From Sphingomonas faeni (GTDB taxonomy: Bacteria; Pseudomonadota; Alphaproteobacteria; Sphingomonadales; Sphingomonadaceae): a DNA stretch of 64,000 nucleotides. The notes beneath the pieces were generated by a model. That model saw nothing but the letters and a program-made list of their open reading frames with translations, had not been told where the DNA came from and ran no database searches. Location of the stretch: NCBI RefSeq assembly GCF_003053745.1, contig NZ_QAYE01000007.1, positions 186,001-250,000 on the forward strand. The letters run 5' to 3'. The translations under genes were made by a program, and so were the position numbers. This document shows, piece by piece, positions 60,870 through 64,000 of this stretch (positions within the stretch are counted from its first letter, which is position 1; each line of letters opens with the position of its first letter).

Positions 60870-61856
60870 ATGCGAACCTCAGATCACCGCCCCGCCGCCC
60901 TCATCGAAGGCGGCGCCGTATTCCCTCACCGGCATCTCACCGGCATCGACGGGCTCCAGCCACACGAGATCGCGTTCCTGCTCGACGAGGCGGAGACGTG
61001 GGTCGAGGCGAACCGGACGCACGCCACGCCGGACAAGCGGTTGGCCGGGCTTACTCAGATCAACGCGTTTTTCGAGAACAGCACGCGCACGCTTCTGTCG
61101 TTCGAGATCGCCGGCAAGCGGCTCGGCGCGGACGTCGTCAACATGCACGCCGCGCAGTCGAGCGTGAAGAAGGGCGAGACGCTGATCGACACGGCGATGA
61201 CGTTGAACGCGATGCGCGCGGACGTGATCGTGATCCGGCATATGTCGAGCGGCGCGGTGCGGTTGATCGCGGACAAGGTCGATTGTCCGGTGCTGAACGC
61301 GGGCGATGGGCGACACGAGCATCCGACGCAGGCGTTGCTCGATGCGCTGACGATCCGGCGGCGGAAGGGCTCTATCGCGGGGCAGCGCGTCGTGATCTGT
61401 GGCGATCTGCTGCACAGCCGGGTCGCGCGGTCTAACATCCTGGCGCTGACCGCGCTTGCAGCCGAGGTGCGCGTTTGCGCGCCCTCGACGCTGATGCCGC
61501 CGATGATCGAGCGGATGGGGGTGACTGCGTTCACCGATTTCGACAAGGCGCTGGAGGGTGCGGACGTGGTGATGATGCTCCGGCTGCAGAACGAGCGGAT
61601 GGATGGGGCTTATGTGCCGTCCACGCGTGAGTATCGGTTGCGTTACGGGCTGACGCTCGACCGGTTGGCGAAGGCGGCCCCTGATGCGCTGGTGATGCAT
61701 CCCGGCCCGATGAACCGCGGCGTCGAGATCGACTCCGCGGTGGCGGATCATGCGCGATCGGCGATTACCGAGCAGGTCGAGATGGGGGTCGCCGTTCGGA
61801 TGGCGTGCCTCGATGTGCTGACCAGGCGGGCACGCGGCGTGGAGGGTTGGGCATGA
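60870..61856 (+). CDS. pyrB: Aspartate carbamoyltransferase catalytic subunit
   Basis: This enzyme condenses carbamoyl phosphate with aspartate in pyrimidine synthesis. The 328-residue protein has the carbamoyl-phosphate loop S71-T-R-T74, then [18 protein letters not shown] and the LHSRVARSN and [12 protein letters not shown] motifs. ATG at 60870 is used although its ribosome-binding site is poor; the longer frame is antisense to the upstream gene. It overlaps the dihydroorotase-like gene by four bases. No regulatory pyrI is present. Confidence 0.96.
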   Translation: MRTSDHRPAALIEGGAVFPHRHLTGIDGLQPHEIAFLLDEAETWVEANRTHATPDKRLAGLTQINAFFENSTRTLLSFEIAGKRLGADVVNMHAAQSSVKKGETLIDTAMTLNAMRADVIVIRHMSSGAVRLIADKVDCPVLNAGDGRHEHPTQALLDALTIRRRKGSIAGQRVVICGDLLHSRVARSNILALTALAAEVRVCAPSTLMPPMIERMGVTAFTDFDKALEGADVVMMLRLQNERMDGAYVPSTREYRLRYGLTLDRLAKAAPDALVMHPGPMNRGVEIDSAVADHARSAITEQVEMGVAVRMACLDVLTRRARGVEGWA

Positions 61857-63073
61857 TCCTCGCACTCACCAACGCGACGCTCGCCTGCCCCGTCGGCGGC
61901 GTGTCGAAGGGTAATGTGCTGGTCCGCGATGGCGTGATCGTCGCGACCGGGATCGTCGATATTCCGGCCGATGCAGACATCGTCGACTGCGGCGGCAAGA
62001 CGGTCGCGCCGGGGATCGTCGATCTCGGCGTGGCGAAAGTCGATCGTGCGGCGTTTCGCGCAGGCGGGATCGTGCGGATCGGTCTCATGCCCGACCAGTC
62101 GCCCGTGCTGGACGATCCTGGCATCGTCCAGCGCGCCGCGTTGATCGGCAAGCCAGACCTCTGGATCCACCCGATCGCCGCCGCCACGCGGGGACTCGAA
62201 GGCCATGACCTTGCCGAGATGGCGATCTGTCTTTCGGCTGGCGCGAAGGCGGTGGGCACGGGCAAGCACTGGATCGCCGACAGCGGCGTGATGCGGCGCG
62301 TGCTGGCCTATGCGCGCGATCTCGACGTGACGGTGATCGCACATGCCGAGGACGGCGGACTGACCGCCGGCGCGGTCGCGACCGAGGGCGAGACGGCGAC
62401 GCGGCTTGGCCTGCCTGCCGCACCGGCGGTGGCGGAGGCGCTGGCGATCGCGCGCGACCTGATGCTTGCCGAGGATACTGGGGCTCGGATCCATATTCGC
62501 CAGGTTACGACGGCGGCCGGGTTCGACCTGATCCGTGTGGCGAAGCGTCGTGGCGTCTCGGTGACCTGCGGGATCACGCCGGCGCATCTGCATCTGTCCG
62601 AGATCGCGGTCAGTGATTTCCGGTCGTTCGCGCTGCTATCGCCGCCTTTGCGTGCGGAGAGCGATCGTCGTGCGGCGCTCGAGGCCATCGCCGACGGCAC
62701 GATCGACGTGCTGTGTTCGGGACATGAGCCGCGGGGGCCCGAGGAGAAGCGATTACCGTTTACCGATTCGAGCAGCGGGATGGCGGGGGCGGAGACGCTG
62801 TTGCCGCTCGCGCTGATGCTGGTGCGTGACGAACTCCTAACGCTGGAGCGGCTGTTCGCGCTGCTCGCCAGCAATCCGGCGCGGGTGCTGGGGCTGGATA
62901 CGGGGACGCTGGAGGTCGGCAAGCCGGCCGACCTGATGCTGTTCGACCGGCTCGCGCCTTGGCAGATCGTCGGGGAGGCGTTCCTTGCCGAGGCAGGGAA
63001 TACGCCGTTCGATGGCTTGCCGGTTCAGGGGCGGGTGTTGCGGTTGTGGAAGGGTGGGCGCGAGGTTCTGTAA
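61853..63073 (+). CDS. Dihydroorotase-like protein lacking catalytic residues (PyrX-type)
   Basis: An amidohydrolase-fold protein of 406 residues fused by ATGA overlap to pyrB. The overall dihydroorotase architecture is intact, with [27 protein letters not shown] and PADLMLFD. The metal-binding H-x-H is replaced by G59-V-A61, the CHVS histidine is Gln217, and the catalytic Asp of TDHAPH is Gly290. His164 and His291 remain. This pattern is known from inactive pseudo-dihydroorotases (PyrX), which act as scaffold for aspartate carbamoyltransferase. A true dihydroorotase should then lie elsewhere. It is often annotated simply as PyrC. Confidence 0.9.
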   Translation: MILALTNATLACPVGGVSKGNVLVRDGVIVATGIVDIPADADIVDCGGKTVAPGIVDLGVAKVDRAAFRAGGIVRIGLMPDQSPVLDDPGIVQRAALIGKPDLWIHPIAAATRGLEGHDLAEMAICLSAGAKAVGTGKHWIADSGVMRRVLAYARDLDVTVIAHAEDGGLTAGAVATEGETATRLGLPAAPAVAEALAIARDLMLAEDTGARIHIRQVTTAAGFDLIRVAKRRGVSVTCGITPAHLHLSEIAVSDFRSFALLSPPLRAESDRRAALEAIADGTIDVLCSGHEPRGPEEKRLPFTDSSSGMAGAETLLPLALMLVRDELLTLERLFALLASNPARVLGLDTGTLEVGKPADLMLFDRLAPWQIVGEAFLAEAGNTPFDGLPVQGRVLRLWKGGREVL

Positions 63074-63079
63074 GGGCGC

Positions 63080-63185
63080 ACCACCCCGGCGGAGGCCGGG
63101 GCCCAATTGGCAAGGTCGGCGTAACGGATGCCCGCGCTCAGTTACAAACGTTCCCCAGTTGGGCCCCGGCCTTCGCCGGGGTGGC
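63080..63185. repeat. Palindromic repeat, family 1 (pyrX/SPOR gap)
   Basis: The arms ACCACCCCGGCGGAGGCCGG plus GGCCCAATTGG and CCAGTTGGGCCCCGGCCTTC plus GCCGGGGTGG. The left arm has GGAGG while the right keeps CCTTC, so this copy has uncompensated mismatches. Confidence 0.85.
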
Positions 63186-63225
63186 GTCTATCGAAGCGGG
63201 GGGACGAACAGGGCGGCAACGCCCG

Positions 63226-64000
63226 TTATCGCGACGCCATCTGCATGCCGGGCTTGCGCAACCATTGCGCCATGACGTCGCCCGCGCCTTGACGGACGAA
63301 GCAGGCGCCGCCCTTGGTCCGGTACTGGCGGCACATCGCATTCGCCGCCGACTTGCTGAACCCGCCGACCGAGAGGCGGTAGACATCCTCGCCCCGCGCC
63401 TTGAACGTCATGCCGTTCGGCGAATAGCTGGCGAGTACCGCGAACCGGCGTGCGGCGCGTGCCCAGCCGTCCCTTGCGACTCCCGCGCTCTCGAAGGCGC
63501 CGAGCTGGACGTACCAGTTGCCGGTCGCGGGTGCCTTTACCTGATACGCCGCGGTCGCCATGCCGCGACCCGATGACGTGGGTGCTGACGCGACCTTGAT
63601 CGGGCCACCGGCCGGACGGAGCATCATCGTCGGCAACGCCTGGACGACCTCCTGCCGCGGTCCGAACGCAATTTTCGAGACGCCAGCCGCTGACACCGAA
63701 GCGATCTGCACAGGGGCGGCTTCGGTCGGCGCGACGACCGGATCCGCTGCAGCCAAGGCCTGTTCCGGAACACCCGGCGCTGGCGCGTTCAATGCCAGCG
63801 CGACCGGCTGTCCCGCATCCGCCACCGCGCGAACGCCGAGCAGGCTCGCCACCTGGTCGGATGCCTTGGCCGGTTGAGCGAACAGCGCCCATTGCTCCAG
63901 CCGGGCATCGACATCCGCCGGTGCCATGTCCGCCGCCGCGACCACGCGTGCCTCCTGCCAGCGTCCCGCCAGTGCGAAGCTGAGCGCGAGGTTCTGGCGT
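63226..64000 (-). CDS. TPR and SPOR domain protein, C-terminal part (cut by right edge)
   Basis: The last ~257 residues of a protein whose start lies beyond the window. The visible N-terminal end, NLALSFALAGRWQEARVVAAADM, is a tetratricopeptide repeat. A Pro/Ala-rich linker follows, then a SPOR domain (about the last 80 residues) with WYVQLGAFESAGVARDGWARAARRF and DVYRLSVGGFSKSAANAMC. SPOR domains bind denuded septal peptidoglycan, so the protein probably acts in the periplasm at the division site. Whether it has a signal peptide cannot be seen. Confidence 0.82.
   Translation of the reverse strand, partial: RQNLALSFALAGRWQEARVVAAADMAPADVDARLEQWALFAQPAKASDQVASLLGVRAVADAGQPVALALNAPAPGVPEQALAAADPVVAPTEAAPVQIASVSAAGVSKIAFGPRQEVVQALPTMMLRPAGGPIKVASAPTSSGRGMATAAYQVKAPATGNWYVQLGAFESAGVARDGWARAARRFAVLASYSPNGMTFKARGEDVYRLSVGGFSKSAANAMCRQYRTKGGACFVRQGAGDVMAQWLRKPGMQMASR

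Overview
The window looks like chromosomal DNA of a GC-rich alphaproteobacterium of the order Sphingomonadales, most likely Sphingomonas. Supporting signs are the order and type of housekeeping genes, two NodT/TonB-type outer-membrane systems, DUF6481 and DUF3072 small proteins, and many short GC-rich palindromic repeats between genes. There is no phage, insertion sequence, CRISPR array or rRNA. The four tRNA genes are Met(CAT), His(GTG), Val(CAC) and Leu(TAG), all on the minus strand.

Layout. 1-5350: two FdhF/YdeP-type molybdopterin oxidoreductases (one cut by the left edge) flank mobA, fdhD and a formate/nitrite-type channel. 5531-10322: tRNA-Met, a 2H phosphoesterase, the K+ transporter kup, an Lrp-family regulator divergent from alanine dehydrogenase, and a DUF3072 protein. 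10367-15244: cytochrome c maturation operon ccmCDEFGHI. 15421-16659: leucine-dehydrogenase-like enzyme and tRNA-His. 16725-28087: a complete type II secretion operon gspCDEFGHIJKLMN, with a prolyl-4-hydroxylase-like gene divergent from it. 29150-33679: a large lipoprotein and a TonB-dependent receptor behind a three-repeat Pho-box-like sequence. 34631-39522: a TetR-EmrA-EmrB-NodT drug efflux operon. 39785-42720: tRNA-Val, HU and Lon. 42971-47066: M1 peptidase, small membrane protein, lipoprotein cytochrome c, ChaA-type antiporter and an orphan nucleotidyltransferase-like protein. 47382-52513: clpX, clpP, a glycosyltransferase and trigger factor. 52582-57387: tRNA-Leu, two small acidic/proline-rich proteins, a clan-AA aspartic protease and gatCAB. 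57635-63073: a DUF3089 hydrolase, ruvX, a polytopic membrane protein, pyrB and a dihydroorotase-like gene that has lost its metal ligands. 63226 to the right edge: a TPR/SPOR protein.

How the genes fit together. The most coherent system is at 16.7-33.8 kb: a T2SS operon next to a Pho-box-controlled lipoprotein/TonB-receptor pair, which resembles the phosphate-starvation-induced, T2SS-exported lipoprotein ElpS known from Caulobacter. The second theme is about 20 dispersed palindromic elements in three families. Several are not merely intergenic. One is read in frame inside the N-terminus of GspE, one between the start codon and signal peptide of CcmH, one supplies the prepilin leader of GspH, one precedes a small membrane protein in frame, and one supplies the ribosome-binding site of gspF. 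Third, the pyrB partner at 61853 is predicted to be a catalytically dead dihydroorotase. Most operons show 4-base ATGA/GTGA start-stop overlaps, which suggests pervasive translational coupling.
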